64,000 nucleotides of DNA from Aliihoeflea sp. 2WW (GTDB lineage: Bacteria; Pseudomonadota; Alphaproteobacteria; Rhizobiales; Rhizobiaceae): the NCBI RefSeq assembly GCF_000497755.1, contig NZ_AYOD01000003.1, positions 1-64,000 of the forward strand. Direction: 5' to 3'. Positions within the stretch are counted from its first letter, which is position 1, and every line of letters begins with the position of its first letter. The notes under the pieces are model-generated. The model was not told the DNA's origin. It saw nothing but the letters and a program-made list of their open reading frames with translations, and did no database searches. A program made the translations under genes and the position numbers. Positions 36,427-47,882 of this stretch are shown here, piece after piece.

Positions 36427-37734
36427 ATGATCCCGCGCTATTCGCGGCCCGAAATGGTCGCCATCTGGTCTCCGGAAACGAAGTTCCGCATCTGGTTCGA
36501 GATCGAGGCGCATGCCTGCGACGCGCTCGCCGAGATCGGCGTCATCCCGAAGGAGGCGGCGCGGAACATCTGGGAAAAGGGTGGCGCGGCTAAATTCGAT
36601 GTCGAGCGTATCGACGAGATCGAGCGCGAGACCAAGCACGACGTCATCGCGTTCCTGACCCATCTGGCCGAATTCATCGGGCCGGATTCGCGTTTCGTCC
36701 ATCAGGGCATGACCTCGTCGGACGTGCTCGACACGACGCTGAACATCCAGCTCGTGCGGGCGGCGGACCTCTTGCTCGCCGACATGGACCGGGTGCTGGC
36801 GGCGCTGAAGAAACGAGCCTTCGAGCACAAGGACGACGTCAGGATCGGCCGCAGTCACGGCATCCATGCCGAGCCGACGACGATGGGGCTGACCTTCGCA
36901 CGGTTCTACGCCGAGATGGCCCGCGGGCGCGACAGGCTCGTGGCCGCGCGGGCGGAGATCGCGACCGGGGCGATTTCGGGCGCGGTCGGGACCTTCGCGA
37001 ACATCGACCCGAGCGTCGAAGAGCATGTCTGCGCGAAGCTGGGACTGAAACCGGAGCCGATCTCGACACAAGTCATTCCGCGCGACCGGCATGCGATGTT
37101 CTTCGCCACGCTCGGCGTCATCGCCTCGTCGATGGAGAACGTCGCGACCGAAATCCGGCATATGCAGCGCACCGAAGTTCTGGAAGCGGAGGAATTCTTC
37201 GCGCCTGGGCAGAAGGGCTCATCGGCGATGCCGCACAAGCGCAACCCGGTGCTGACGGAGAATTTGACCGGGCTCGCACGGCTCGTGCGCATGTCGGTGA
37301 CACCGGCGCTGGAGAACGTGACGCTCTGGCACGAGCGCGACATCAGCCATTCCAGCGTCGAGCGGGGAATTGCGCCGGATACGACGATCACGCTCGACTT
37401 CGCGCTGAACCGGCTCGCGGGCGTCATCGAGAAGCTGGTGATCTATCCCGAGACGATGCTCGCCAACATGAACAAGTTCCGCGGGCTCGTGATGAGCCAG
37501 CGCGTTCTGCTCGCACTGACGCAGGCGGGCGTCAGCCGTGAGGATTCGTATCGGCTGGTCCAGCGCAACGCGATGCGCGTCTGGGAACAGGGCGCCGACT
37601 TCCTCGAGGAACTGCTCAAGGATTCAGACGTGCGGGCCGCGCTTTCGGAAGAGGAAATCCGCGAAAAGTTCGACCTCGGCTATCACACCAAGCATGTCGA
37701 CACGATCTTCGCGCGCGTATTCGGCAATCGCTGA
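36427..37734 (+). CDS. purB: Adenylosuccinate lyase
   Basis: Protein of 435 aa of the fumarase/aspartase superfamily. The signature SSAMPHKRNP is intact, and TSSDVLDTT and RSHGIHAEPTT contain the other active-site residues. It catalyses two steps of purine synthesis (SAICAR to AICAR, adenylosuccinate to AMP). It lies about 3.5 kb from the purC-S-Q-L operon but in its own unit. Confidence 0.97.
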   Translation: MIPRYSRPEMVAIWSPETKFRIWFEIEAHACDALAEIGVIPKEAARNIWEKGGAAKFDVERIDEIERETKHDVIAFLTHLAEFIGPDSRFVHQGMTSSDVLDTTLNIQLVRAADLLLADMDRVLAALKKRAFEHKDDVRIGRSHGIHAEPTTMGLTFARFYAEMARGRDRLVAARAEIATGAISGAVGTFANIDPSVEEHVCAKLGLKPEPISTQVIPRDRHAMFFATLGVIASSMENVATEIRHMQRTEVLEAEEFFAPGQKGSSAMPHKRNPVLTENLTGLARLVRMSVTPALENVTLWHERDISHSSVERGIAPDTTITLDFALNRLAGVIEKLVIYPETMLANMNKFRGLVMSQRVLLALTQAGVSREDSYRLVQRNAMRVWEQGADFLEELLKDSDVRAALSEEEIREKFDLGYHTKHVDTIFARVFGNR

Positions 37735-37783
37735 CCGCTGCCCTGAATGCCGCGCGACGCGATGATCGCGCGCGCGGCGGCGA

Positions 37784-38128
37784 TCAAGCAATGATCTCGA
37801 TCGCAAGGAGCGTGGCCGCAAGCATTCCCGCGCCAGCGAGGAATGGCGAGCGCCACCGGTTGGCGCGAACCGCCCCAGCCTCATTTGCGATCGGCGCTCG
37901 ATCGACAGCGGTCCTGACCGGCAGAGCCGCACGAACGAGCGGGGTCGGATAGACCGACGGAACGATGATCGGCTCATCGTCCCTGCTGGTGCGCTTCATC
38001 ATGAGGTCGCGGGCGACCAAGGCACGCTCGATACTCGCGATCTGACTTTCGAGAAGATCGAGACGGTTGTGGATCGCGGCCATGGTGGCGTTGTCATCCG
38101 CGTGCTGATTGTTCCCGACTTGCAGCAT
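37784..38128 (-). CDS. Small membrane-anchored protein, unknown function
   Basis: Protein of 114 aa. The N-terminus has a short coiled-coil-like helix (AAIHNRLDLLESQIASIERA), the centre is a low-complexity linker, and the C-terminus (about 95-114, FLAGAGMLAATLLAIEIIA) is a single transmembrane helix. GGAGG 7 nt upstream supports ATG 38128. No family recognised. It converges on purB. Confidence 0.6.
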   Translation of the reverse strand: MLQVGNNQHADDNATMAAIHNRLDLLESQIASIERALVARDLMMKRTSRDDEPIIVPSVYPTPLVRAALPVRTAVDRAPIANEAGAVRANRWRSPFLAGAGMLAATLLAIEIIA

Positions 38129-38342
38129 GAGCGTTCCTCCATCGACCGGGATATACCTCACCGGCCAAATGAATCTTGAACGGGCGGATCATCGATCAAT
38201 TCCCTCCAATCTGCCGCTCACAGCCTTGTGATTGAAAGAATGGGCATGTGATTGGGAACCGGAAAGCTGTCCGCACATTATTCCCGCATAGCTGCAACGG
38301 ACCCCCTCACCGACGCAGCGAGACGAGAAGACCCCCTCCAGT

Positions 38343-38376
38343 AAGAAGTCCGCGTTTCCCCTGACGCGGACTTCTT
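38343..38376 (-). terminator. Strong hairpin, probable terminator of the VOC gene
   Basis: A perfect 13-bp stem, AAGAAGTCCGCGT with ACGCGGACTTCTT, around an 8-nt loop lies 12 nt past the stop of the downstream (minus-strand) VOC gene. The T run is interrupted (CTTCTT), so termination efficiency is uncertain. Confidence 0.65.
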
Positions 38377-38388
38377 CGCATTTGGGAC

Positions 38389-39192
38389 CTACACAGCCTT
38401 TACCCGAATTTCCGTCCCCCACGGGTCGCGAAGCGTGCGTCCCGCGTGATCGCTCGACGCCAGTTCCACATAGGCGAGGCCGGCGCGGTCGGGATCGCGC
38501 GGGCCGGCGCCGGCGCTCGCCCAACTGTTGGCGCCGATGTGGTGGTGGTAGCCGCCGGAGGCGAGGAACACGGCCTGCGAGCCGTAGCGCGCCATCGTGT
38601 CGAAGCCGAGTTCGGAATGCCACCAGTCTTCGGCCGCTTTCGGATCGCCGACGCGCAGATGGACGTGGCCGATGACCGTCGCCTCGGGCGCGTCATGCCA
38701 GGCGGGCGTGGACGCGTCGATTTCGCCGAGCAGGTTCTCGATGTTCAGCCGCTCCGTCGCCATGGCGATGTCGCCACCGTTCTTTTTCCACGTTTCCTTC
38801 GGCCGGTCGGCATAGATCTCGATGCCGTTGCCCTCGGGGTCGTTCAGATAAAGCGCCTCGCTGACGAGGTGGTCGGACGCGCCGGTCACCGCGATGCGGT
38901 TTTCGCCGGCATGGCGGACCCAGCGGGCGAGATCCTTACGGGTGGGCAGCAGGAAGGCGGTGTGGAAGAGACCGGCGCTGCGTGGATCGTCCGGCTTTGC
39001 CGACGGAGCGCTTTCGATCTCGAGCAGTTCGCGGCCTTCGACGCCAAGAACGATGGCGCCGCTGCGGCGGGCGAGTTCGGAAAGGCCCAGCAATTGACGA
39101 TAGAATTTCGCAAGCGCGTCGGCGTCGCGCGCCTTCAACCCGACTTTGGCGATATGCGTCGGCGTGGTCGCCGAGAACGGCAGTTCGGTCAT
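38389..39192 (-). CDS. VOC family dioxygenase/glyoxalase-like protein (CatE type)
   Basis: Protein of 267 aa with two vicinal-oxygen-chelate modules: THIAKVGLKARDADALAKFY near the N-terminus with LFHTAFLLP, and VIGHVHLRVGDPKAAEDWW in the second half with GGYHHHIGANSW. The histidine-rich second half matches the metal site of catechol-2,3-dioxygenase-like CatE proteins, but the substrate is unknown. AAGGAG precedes ATG 39192. Confidence 0.87.
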   Translation of the reverse strand: MTELPFSATTPTHIAKVGLKARDADALAKFYRQLLGLSELARRSGAIVLGVEGRELLEIESAPSAKPDDPRSAGLFHTAFLLPTRKDLARWVRHAGENRIAVTGASDHLVSEALYLNDPEGNGIEIYADRPKETWKKNGGDIAMATERLNIENLLGEIDASTPAWHDAPEATVIGHVHLRVGDPKAAEDWWHSELGFDTMARYGSQAVFLASGGYHHHIGANSWASAGAGPRDPDRAGLAYVELASSDHAGRTLRDPWGTEIRVKAV

Positions 39193-39345
39193 GATGATCT
39201 CCTTGGCGGATGGCTCCGCAGATACCGACAAGATCGTATGCGCGACTGTTCAATGCAATTTCGATTTCGACGACAACTCGTTCGCAATTGTGGAACAGTG
39301 CCGTCGAGGTTGCGCATGGCGGCGGCGCTCGCTACATGGCGCGCC

Positions 39346-39900
39346 ATGAAAGCCAAAGACGCCGACATCCTCATCATTCCAGGCTACACCAATTCCGGGC
39401 CGGATCACTGGCAGACGCGCTGGGAGGAAAAACTTTCGAGCGCGCGCCGGGTCGAGCAGGCCGAATGGTCGAAGCCGGTTCTGGCCGACTGGAAGGCCAG
39501 TCTCGTCGCGGCGGTGAATAGCGCCACCAAGCCGGTCGTATTGGTCGCGCATTCGCTCGGGGTCGCGACTGCGGTGCAGGCGGTTCCGGAATTTCGCAAC
39601 AAGATCGCCGGCGCGTTCTTCGTCGCGCCGCCCGACGTCGCCAATCCGAACGTGCGGCCGAAGCACCTGATGACGTTCGGGCCCTATCCGCGCGACCCGC
39701 TGCCCTTTCCGTCGATCACGGTGGCGAGCCGCAACGATCCGTTCTGCGCGTTCGACGTGGCGGAGGACATCGCCGGCGCCTGGGGCTCGCTTTTCATCGA
39801 CGCGGGCGAGCGCGGACACATCAATGCCGAATCCGGCCACGGACCGTGGCCGGAAGGCACGCTGACCTTCGCCAAGTTCGTCTCGCAGCTCACGCCTTAG
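39346..39900 (+). CDS. RBBP9/YdeN-family serine hydrolase
   Basis: Protein of 184 aa: IIPGYTNSGPDHWQTRWE, nucleophile elbow VAHSLGVAT (Ser), SRNDPFC (Asp) and GERGHINAESGHG (His), the complete catalytic set of the RBBP9/YdeN family. The start could instead be ATG 39316, which has GAGG at a good spacing and would add 10 residues. Its last 11 nt overlap the end of the convergent aldolase gene. Confidence 0.9.
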   Translation: MKAKDADILIIPGYTNSGPDHWQTRWEEKLSSARRVEQAEWSKPVLADWKASLVAAVNSATKPVVLVAHSLGVATAVQAVPEFRNKIAGAFFVAPPDVANPNVRPKHLMTFGPYPRDPLPFPSITVASRNDPFCAFDVAEDIAGAWGSLFIDAGERGHINAESGHGPWPEGTLTFAKFVSQLTP

Positions 39901-40651
39901 CGGCGTCGAGCAGGGCCTGGGCGCCCATCGCGATGTAGCGCTGGTCCGACCCGAGGGCGATCAGGCGGTAGCCCATGCCCTGATAGCGGGGCGCGAGCTT
40001 CGGATCGACCAGATAGATCGCGGCCAGCTTGCCGACGGCGGTGGCGCGGCGAGCGATGTCCTCGAGCGTGGCGACCATTTCCGGCAGTGCCGGATCGACC
40101 GCCCTGCCCTCGGTCCACGCGATGGAAAAGTCGGACGGGCCGACGAAGACGCCATCGATGCCCGGCACGGCAAGAATGCCGTCGAGCGCATCCAGCGCCT
40201 GGCGGGTCTCGATCATCGCCAGCGAAAGCGTCGCCTCGTTCTGGCCCGAAAGCCAGGCGGCCGAATCGGCGATCCCGTGGCGCGGCATCGCGAAGACCGG
40301 ACCCCAGGAGCGCGACCCGAGCGGCGGATATTTCATCGACCGGGCGAACGCCTCGGCGTCCTCGACCGAATTGACCATCGGCGCGATCACGGCCTCGGCG
40401 CCGAAATCGAGCGCGCGGCTTGCCATGTCGAAGCGGCCGACCGGAATGCGCACGATCGGGTGCTTGCGGGCCGAGATGACCGGGGCAAGGCCGCGCAGGA
40501 CGCTGTCCTCGTGGTGGCCGCCATGCTGCATGTCGAGCGTGACGGCACCGAAGCCGGTCACTGCTACGGCCTCGACCGTCACGGCATCGGGGATGCCCGA
40601 CCAGGCGGTGAAGACGGTTTGCCCGGCCCGAAGGCGCGCGGCGAGGTTCAC
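39890..40651 (-). CDS. HpcH/HpaI-type aldolase
   Basis: Class II pyruvate-type aldolase of 253 aa: FGAVTLDMQHGGH, VRIPVGRFDM, LAMIETRQALD (metal Glu) and VFVGPSDFS (metal Asp region). It would cleave 2-keto-3-deoxy or 4-hydroxy-2-oxo acids to pyruvate and an aldehyde. GTG 40651 overlaps the stop of the zeta-subunit gene (GTGA), so the two are coupled although functionally unrelated on paper. Confidence 0.92.
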   Translation of the reverse strand: MNLAARLRAGQTVFTAWSGIPDAVTVEAVAVTGFGAVTLDMQHGGHHEDSVLRGLAPVISARKHPIVRIPVGRFDMASRALDFGAEAVIAPMVNSVEDAEAFARSMKYPPLGSRSWGPVFAMPRHGIADSAAWLSGQNEATLSLAMIETRQALDALDGILAVPGIDGVFVGPSDFSIAWTEGRAVDPALPEMVATLEDIARRATAVGKLAAIYLVDPKLAPRYQGMGYRLIALGSDQRYIAMGAQALLDAAKA

Positions 40652-40965
40652 GACGCCTCGATCTGACGGACCGCGGTCGCGAGCAGTTCCTCCATCGTGC
40701 GGCGAATCTGGTGATCGGACTGCTGCACGCCGCCTTCGTCGAAATCCTTGCGGATCTTGCGGAAGACGTCGTGGTCGCCCGCTTCCTCGAAATCCGATGC
40801 GACCACTTCGCGGGCATAGGCGTCGGCCTCGTCGCCATTCTTGCCCAGCTTTTCCGCCGCCCAGAGCCCGAGCAGCTTGTTGCGGCGCGCCATGGCCTTG
40901 AATTTCAGCTCCTCGTCATGGGCGAACTTGCGCTCGAACCCTTCTTCGCGATCCTTCAGGCTCAT
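40648..40965 (-). CDS. F1-ATPase inhibitor zeta subunit (DUF1476)
   Basis: Protein of 105 aa, wholly helical, beginning MSLKDREEGFERKFAHDEEL and containing KLLGLWAAEKLG and GDHDVFRKIRKDF. This is the DUF1476 pattern of the alphaproteobacterial zeta subunit, which blocks ATP hydrolysis by the F1FO-ATPase. It is first in a two-gene unit with the aldolase and diverges from purC. Confidence 0.93.
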   Translation of the reverse strand: MSLKDREEGFERKFAHDEELKFKAMARRNKLLGLWAAEKLGKNGDEADAYAREVVASDFEEAGDHDVFRKIRKDFDEGGVQQSDHQIRRTMEELLATAVRQIEAS

Positions 40966-41232
40966 CGGCCAACCTCATCATCACTGCGATTTCATGCCCT
41001 TGCGGCAGCGGCCACGTTGCCCATGGACGCCACGACCAATATGGCGGCTAGAATGGCGGGGCGAAAGAGCCAATCGGTCAGCACGCGCTCGCCTGTGGGC
41101 GCGGTCATTTGGTGATTGAGCCCAGGGGTCACATGCGCTAGAGAGCGGGCAAGTTCAGTAACCTTCCGCAATTCCTGCGGATGACAGGCTGCCGGGCCCT
41201 ATCCGTTCCGGCCACCGAGACCAGAGACCGCC

Positions 41233-42024
41233 ATGAACCGTCGCCGCCGCATCTACGAAGGCAAGGCCAAGATTCTCTATGAAGGCCCCGAGCCCGGCAC
41301 GCTGATCCAGTTCTTCAAGGACGACGCCACCGCCTTCAACAAGAAGAAGCACGAAGTGGTCGACGGCAAGGGCGTGCTCAACAATCGGATTTCCGAGCAC
41401 ATCTTCACCCATCTCAACCGGATGGGAATCCCGACCCACTTCATCCGCCGCCTGAACATGCGCGAGCAGTTGATCAAGGAAGTCGAGATCATCCCGCTCG
41501 AGGTCGTGGTGCGCAACGTGGCGGCGGGCTCGCTCGCCAAGCGGCTCGGCATCGAGGAAGGCACCGTGCTGCCGCGCTCGATCATCGAATTCTACTACAA
41601 GGCCGACGCGCTCGACGATCCGATGGTCTCCGAAGAGCACATCACGGCCTTCGGCTGGGCGGCGCCGCAGGAACTCGACGACATCATGGCGCTCGCCATT
41701 CGCGTCAACGATTTCCTCTCCGGCCTCTTCCTCGGCGTCGGCATCCAGCTCGTCGACTTCAAGATCGAATGCGGCCGCCTCTACGAGGGCGAGATGATGC
41801 GCATCGTCGTCGCCGACGAAATCTCGCCGGATTCGTGCCGGCTGTGGGACGTGGCGACGCAGGACAAGCTCGACAAGGACCGGTTCCGCCGCGATATGGG
41901 CGGCCTCGTCGAAGCCTATCAGGAAGTCGCCCGCCGCCTCGGCATCATGAACGAGAACGAGCCGCCGCGTCCGTCCGGCCCGGTGCTCGTCACGTCGGGC
42001 AACGGCAAGGGCAAGCCGCATTAA
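41233..42024 (+). CDS. purC: Phosphoribosylaminoimidazole-succinocarboxamide synthase
   Basis: SAICAR synthetase of 263 aa: [40 protein letters not shown] and [14 protein letters not shown] are family hallmarks. It couples aspartate to CAIR using ATP. It opens a purine operon and is followed by purS 16 nt downstream. The 267 bp upstream hold the divergent promoter region with the zeta-subunit gene; no riboswitch is visible. Confidence 0.97.
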   Translation: MNRRRRIYEGKAKILYEGPEPGTLIQFFKDDATAFNKKKHEVVDGKGVLNNRISEHIFTHLNRMGIPTHFIRRLNMREQLIKEVEIIPLEVVVRNVAAGSLAKRLGIEEGTVLPRSIIEFYYKADALDDPMVSEEHITAFGWAAPQELDDIMALAIRVNDFLSGLFLGVGIQLVDFKIECGRLYEGEMMRIVVADEISPDSCRLWDVATQDKLDKDRFRRDMGGLVEAYQEVARRLGIMNENEPPRPSGPVLVTSGNGKGKPH

Positions 42025-42040
42025 TTTTCAGGAGTTGGCA

Positions 42041-42283
42041 GTGATCAAGGCGCGCGTGACCGTCACGCTGAAGAACGGCGTTCTCGACCCGCAGGGCAAG
42101 GCCATCGAAGGTGCGCTCGGCACGCTCGGCTTTGATGGCGTCGGCCATGTGCGGCAGGGCAAGGTGTTCGACATCGAGCTCGAAAGCGCCGACCGCGCCA
42201 AGGCCGAAGCCGATCTGAAAGCCATGTGCGACAAGCTTCTGGCGAACACGGTGATTGAGAATTACACTGTCAGCATAACCTGA
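42041..42283 (+). CDS. purS: FGAM synthase subunit PurS
   Basis: Protein of 80 aa: KARVTVTLKNGVLDPQGKAI and a C-terminal LANTVIENYTVSI. PurS bridges PurL and PurQ in the multi-subunit FGAM synthase and channels ammonia. AGGAG ends 6 nt before GTG 42041; an in-frame TTG at 42035 is too close to it. Confidence 0.96.
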   Translation: MIKARVTVTLKNGVLDPQGKAIEGALGTLGFDGVGHVRQGKVFDIELESADRAKAEADLKAMCDKLLANTVIENYTVSIT

Positions 42284-42303
42284 GGTTGTGCGGAGCTGAC
42301 TCC

Positions 42304-42537
42304 ATGGCTGAAGTGACGAATGAGCTGATGTATGAGCTGCTGAAGCGCATTCATCATGAAATGTCCGAAATCAAATTCGACCTTCACGAAATTAAGAAGC
42401 GAATGACGGGCACGGAAGAAGCCGTCGTCGGCGTCAACCGCCGGCTCGACCGGCACGATGACCGTCTGGAGCGCATCGAGCAGCGCCTCGAACTTCGTGA
42501 ACTCGCCGAACCCCACGCGCCCTACGAGCCGAAATGA
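42304..42537 (+). CDS. Small coiled-coil protein between purS and purQ
   Basis: Protein of 77 aa, highly charged and helical: [20 protein letters not shown], then [19 protein letters not shown], with hydrophobic residues spaced as in a coiled coil. No cysteine and no membrane segment. It starts 20 nt after purS and its stop overlaps the purQ start (ATGA), so it is translated with the FGAM synthase subunits. No known role. Confidence 0.8.
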   Translation: MAEVTNELMYELLKRIHHEMSEIKFDLHEIKKRMTGTEEAVVGVNRRLDRHDDRLERIEQRLELRELAEPHAPYEPK

Positions 42538-43202
42538 AATCAGCCGTCATCCTCCTCCCCGGCCTCAACCGCGACCGCGACATGATCGCGGCGCTGACCA
42601 AGATCGGCGGCAAGGCGCCGGTCACGGTCTGGCAGACCGATACCGAAATCCCCGACGTCGACCTGATCGTCATCCCGGGCGGCTTTTCCTATGGCGACTA
42701 TCTGCGCTGCGGCGCGATCGCCGCGCGGATGCCGGTGATGCGGGCGGTGGCTGAGAAGGCCGCGCAGGGCGTGACGGTGATGGGGGTCTGCAACGGCTTC
42801 CAGATCCTGCTCGAGGCTGGCCTCCTGCCGGGCGCACTGATGCGCAACGCCTCGCTGAAATTCGTCTGCCGCGAAGTGAAGCTCGAGATCGCCAATGCCG
42901 AGACACGGTTTACCGACCGCTACGCCCAGGGCCAGGTGATCCGTTGTCCGATCGCGCATCATGACGGCAATTATTTTGCCGACGAGGCGACGCTGGCGCG
43001 GATCGAGGGCGAAGGCCAGGTGGCGTTTCGCTATGCCGAGGGCACCAATCCGAACGGCTCGCTCAACGACATCGCCGGCATCGTCAACGCCGAAGGCAAT
43101 GTGCTTGGCATGATGCCGCATCCTGAAAACCTGATCGAGGACGCGCATGGCGGCACCGACGGGCGCGCGCTGTTCGAGGCCGCGCTCGGGCGTGCGGCGT
43201 GA
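42534..43202 (+). CDS. purQ: FGAM synthase glutaminase subunit PurQ
   Basis: Class-I glutamine amidotransferase of 222 aa with nucleophile Cys86 in GVCNGFQ and the C-terminal MMPHPEN holding the catalytic His and Glu. It supplies ammonia to PurL. ATGA overlap with the coiled-coil gene upstream; GTGA overlap with the lipoprotein gene downstream. Confidence 0.97.
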   Translation: MKSAVILLPGLNRDRDMIAALTKIGGKAPVTVWQTDTEIPDVDLIVIPGGFSYGDYLRCGAIAARMPVMRAVAEKAAQGVTVMGVCNGFQILLEAGLLPGALMRNASLKFVCREVKLEIANAETRFTDRYAQGQVIRCPIAHHDGNYFADEATLARIEGEGQVAFRYAEGTNPNGSLNDIAGIVNAEGNVLGMMPHPENLIEDAHGGTDGRALFEAALGRAA

Positions 43203-43606
43203 GGGCTGCGCTGGTCGCATGCGGCATCGCGCTGGCGCTGGCCGGGTGCCGAAGCTCCGCGCCGGAGCCTGAAGCCGCTTCGCGGCCGGGCGACGCCTCG
43301 GCGCTTTCGACCATGGAACGCGTCGCGGTCGCGGCGCAGCGCTGCTGGTTTCGCGCCGGCGACCCGCGATTTTCCGGGCTGATCATGTCGCCCGAACTGA
43401 CATCGCATTCGGGCAAGCCGCGCATCCTCGCCGTGCCGCAGGGCAATATCGGCGGCCTGCCGAAGCTGGTCGTCGAGGCGTCCGGAAGCCCAGCGCGCAT
43501 TGCCAGCTTCGGCCCGCTGATGGATGGCGGCGCTGAGGCGACACGCATTTCGTCCGACGTCACCCGCTGGGCGTCGGGCGGCACCACCTGTTCCCGCCCG
43601 GCCTGA
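43199..43606 (+). CDS. Predicted lipoprotein between purQ and purL
   Basis: Protein of 135 aa starting at GTG in a GTGA overlap with purQ. Residues 1-17 are a lipoprotein signal peptide ending in the lipobox LAGC. The mature part contains [17 protein letters not shown] and a closing TTC motif, so it has two further cysteines. Envelope location is predicted; function unknown and unrelated to purine synthesis on its face. Confidence 0.8.
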   Translation: MRAALVACGIALALAGCRSSAPEPEAASRPGDASALSTMERVAVAAQRCWFRAGDPRFSGLIMSPELTSHSGKPRILAVPQGNIGGLPKLVVEASGSPARIASFGPLMDGGAEATRISSDVTRWASGGTTCSRPA

Positions 43607-43621
43607 CGGAGACCCATCCGC

Positions 43622-45841
<2,220 letters not shown>

Positions 45842-45853
45842 AGGCAGACAGCA

Positions 45854-46087
45854 ATGGCAATGGACGCGCACGACATCGAACGCATGATCAAGGAAGCGAT
45901 TCCGGATGCGAAAGTGACGATCCGCGACCTCGCCGGCGACGGCGACCACTATGCCGCGGAAGTCGTGGCCGAAAGCTTTCGCGGCAAGAGCCGCGTGCAG
46001 CAGCACCAGATGGTCTACGACGCGCTGAAGGGAAACATGGGCGGAGTTCTGCACGCCCTCGCCCTACAGACCAGCATTCCAGACTAG
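45854..46087 (+). CDS. BolA family protein
   Basis: Protein of 77 aa with the BolA fold pattern: [20 protein letters not shown] then [19 protein letters not shown]. BolA proteins bind monothiol glutaredoxins through a shared Fe-S cluster and act in iron sensing. Twelve nt after purL and 80 nt before grxD, matching this partnership. Confidence 0.92.
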   Translation: MAMDAHDIERMIKEAIPDAKVTIRDLAGDGDHYAAEVVAESFRGKSRVQQHQMVYDALKGNMGGVLHALALQTSIPD

Positions 46088-46167
46088 CCAAACTCGACAG
46101 GCCGGTTTCCATCACCTATATCGGGTGCAAACGAATTATCGGCGGCTCGCCGCCAGGGATTGAAGAC

Positions 46168-46503
46168 ATGACCGCGATCAATCAGTTCATCGACAGCGAA
46201 GTGAAGAGCAACGATGTCGTTCTCTTCATGAAGGGCACGCCGGGCTTTCCGCAGTGCGGCTTTTCGGGACAGGTCGTCCAGATTCTCGATTATCTCGGCG
46301 TCGACTACAAGGGCGTCAACATCCTGACCTCGGACGAATTGCGCCAGGGTATCAAGGAATATTCCAACTGGCCGACGATTCCCCAGCTTTACGTGAAGGG
46401 CGAGTTCGTCGGCGGATGCGACATCATCCGCGAGATGTTCCAGGCCGGCGAACTGCAGACGTTCCTCGGCGAAAAGGGCGTCTCCGCCAAGGGCGCCGCC
46501 TAG
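46168..46503 (+). CDS. grxD: Monothiol glutaredoxin, Grx4 type
   Basis: Protein of 111 aa with the CGFS active site (30-33), [19 protein letters not shown] and a C-terminal acidic/basic tail. It carries and transfers [2Fe-2S] clusters with glutathione and pairs with BolA, encoded just upstream. AGGGA precedes ATG 46168. Confidence 0.96.
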   Translation: MTAINQFIDSEVKSNDVVLFMKGTPGFPQCGFSGQVVQILDYLGVDYKGVNILTSDELRQGIKEYSNWPTIPQLYVKGEFVGGCDIIREMFQAGELQTFLGEKGVSAKGAA

Positions 46504-46550
46504 ACCAGACGCCGCGGCGTTTCTGCCGCAAGCAATTTCAGGTTCCGACG

Positions 46551-46574
46551 ATGCGCCGGCCTTGCCCGGCGCAT
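46551..46574 (+). terminator. Hairpin after grxD, probable terminator
   Basis: Nine-bp stem ATGCGCCGG with CCGGCGCAT, 6-nt loop, followed by TTT, located 48 nt after grxD and 34 nt before the MFS gene. The T run is short. Confidence 0.55.
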
Positions 46575-46607
46575 TTTCGTCTGGACGGCACCACTGGAAC
46601 AATTCGC

Positions 46608-47861
46608 ATGGACCAAACCCGCTCCCATGTCGCTCTGCCGACAAGCTTTCCGCTCGGCCGCAATGAGCTGATTGCACTTGCCGCGGCGCTGATGGCGCTG
46701 AATGCGCTGGCGATCGACATCATGCTGCCGGGCCTGCAGGAAATCGGCGCCAGCCTCGGCGAAAGCGACGAGAACCGCCGGCAATTCGTCATTACCGCCT
46801 ATGTGACCGGTTTCGGGTTCGCGCAATTGCTGTTCGGCCCGCTTTCCGATCGGTTCGGGCGACGCGCGCCGCTGATCGTCGGGTTGTTCATCTATGTCGG
46901 CGCGGCATTTGCCTGCGCCTTTGCGCCCTCCTTCGAGACGCTGCTTGCGATGCGCTTCGTGCAGGGGCTCGGCGCGGCGGCGACGCGCGTCATCGCGATA
47001 TCGCTGGTGCGCGACATCTTCGGCGGTCGCGCGATGGCCGAGGTGATGTCGCTCGTCTTCATGGTATTCATGATCGTTCCGGTGATCGCGCCGGGCGTCG
47101 GTCAGGTCGTCATGCTGTTCGGCGACTGGCCGATGATCTTCCTGTTCATGGGCGTGATGTCGGCCCTGGTGCTCGTCTGGACGTCGATGCGACTGCCCGA
47201 GACGCTGAAGCCGGAATACCGCCGTCCGTTTACCGTGCGCGCCATTGCCGACGGCTTCCGGATCGTGCTGACCAACCGCGTGTCGATCTGCTACACGGCG
47301 GCTTTCACCTGCATTTTCGGAGCGCTGTTCGGGTTCATCAATTCGGCTCAGCAGGTCTATATTGGCATCTACGGCGTCGGTGCGTGGTTCCCGGTGCTGT
47401 TCGCTATCGTCGCCGGACTGATGGCGGTTTCGTCGTATCTGAACTCGCGCCTCGTCGGCCGGCTCGGGATGCGCAAGCTCGCGCATGGCGCGCTGATCGG
47501 TTTCATCGGCGTGACGGCGATCAGCTTCTTCTGGTCGCTGACCGGCACCGTACCGCTCTGGGCGTTCACCGTGCTTTTCGCTCTCGCGATGATGCAGTTT
47601 TCGTGGATCGGATCGAACTTCAATTCGCTCGCCATGGAGCCGCTGGGACACGTCGCCGGCACGGCTTCGTCGGTGCAGGGCTTCCTGCAGACGGTGGGCG
47701 GGGGCATTTTGGGCGCCATGATCGGCCAGGCCTTCGACGGGACCGTGACGCCGCTGGCGGCAGGGTATTTCTTCGCCGGGATCGGTGCGCTGGGGATGGT
47801 GCTGCTGGCGGAGCGGGGGAAGCTGTTTCAGGCGCAGAACGAGGCCCCGGTTCGGCGGTAG
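46608..47861 (+). CDS. MFS transporter, Bcr/CflA drug-efflux type
   Basis: Inner-membrane protein of 417 aa with about 12 helices. Motif A GPLSDRFGRRAP follows helix 2, and the first helix (ALNALAIDIMLPGLQEIG) is typical of the Bcr/CflA subfamily, which exports bicyclomycin, sulfonamides or similar compounds by proton antiport. The real substrate is unknown. ATG 46608 has GGAA upstream. Confidence 0.9.
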   Translation: MDQTRSHVALPTSFPLGRNELIALAAALMALNALAIDIMLPGLQEIGASLGESDENRRQFVITAYVTGFGFAQLLFGPLSDRFGRRAPLIVGLFIYVGAAFACAFAPSFETLLAMRFVQGLGAAATRVIAISLVRDIFGGRAMAEVMSLVFMVFMIVPVIAPGVGQVVMLFGDWPMIFLFMGVMSALVLVWTSMRLPETLKPEYRRPFTVRAIADGFRIVLTNRVSICYTAAFTCIFGALFGFINSAQQVYIGIYGVGAWFPVLFAIVAGLMAVSSYLNSRLVGRLGMRKLAHGALIGFIGVTAISFFWSLTGTVPLWAFTVLFALAMMQFSWIGSNFNSLAMEPLGHVAGTASSVQGFLQTVGGGILGAMIGQAFDGTVTPLAAGYFFAGIGALGMVLLAERGKLFQAQNEAPVRR

Positions 47862-47882
47862 GCGGTTCGGGTGGCGAATCGC

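Noticed and set aside
40966-41232. Possible purine riboswitch or small gene upstream of purC
   Set aside because: No aptamer-like conserved core is visible and the short open frames lack ribosome binding sites and family similarity.
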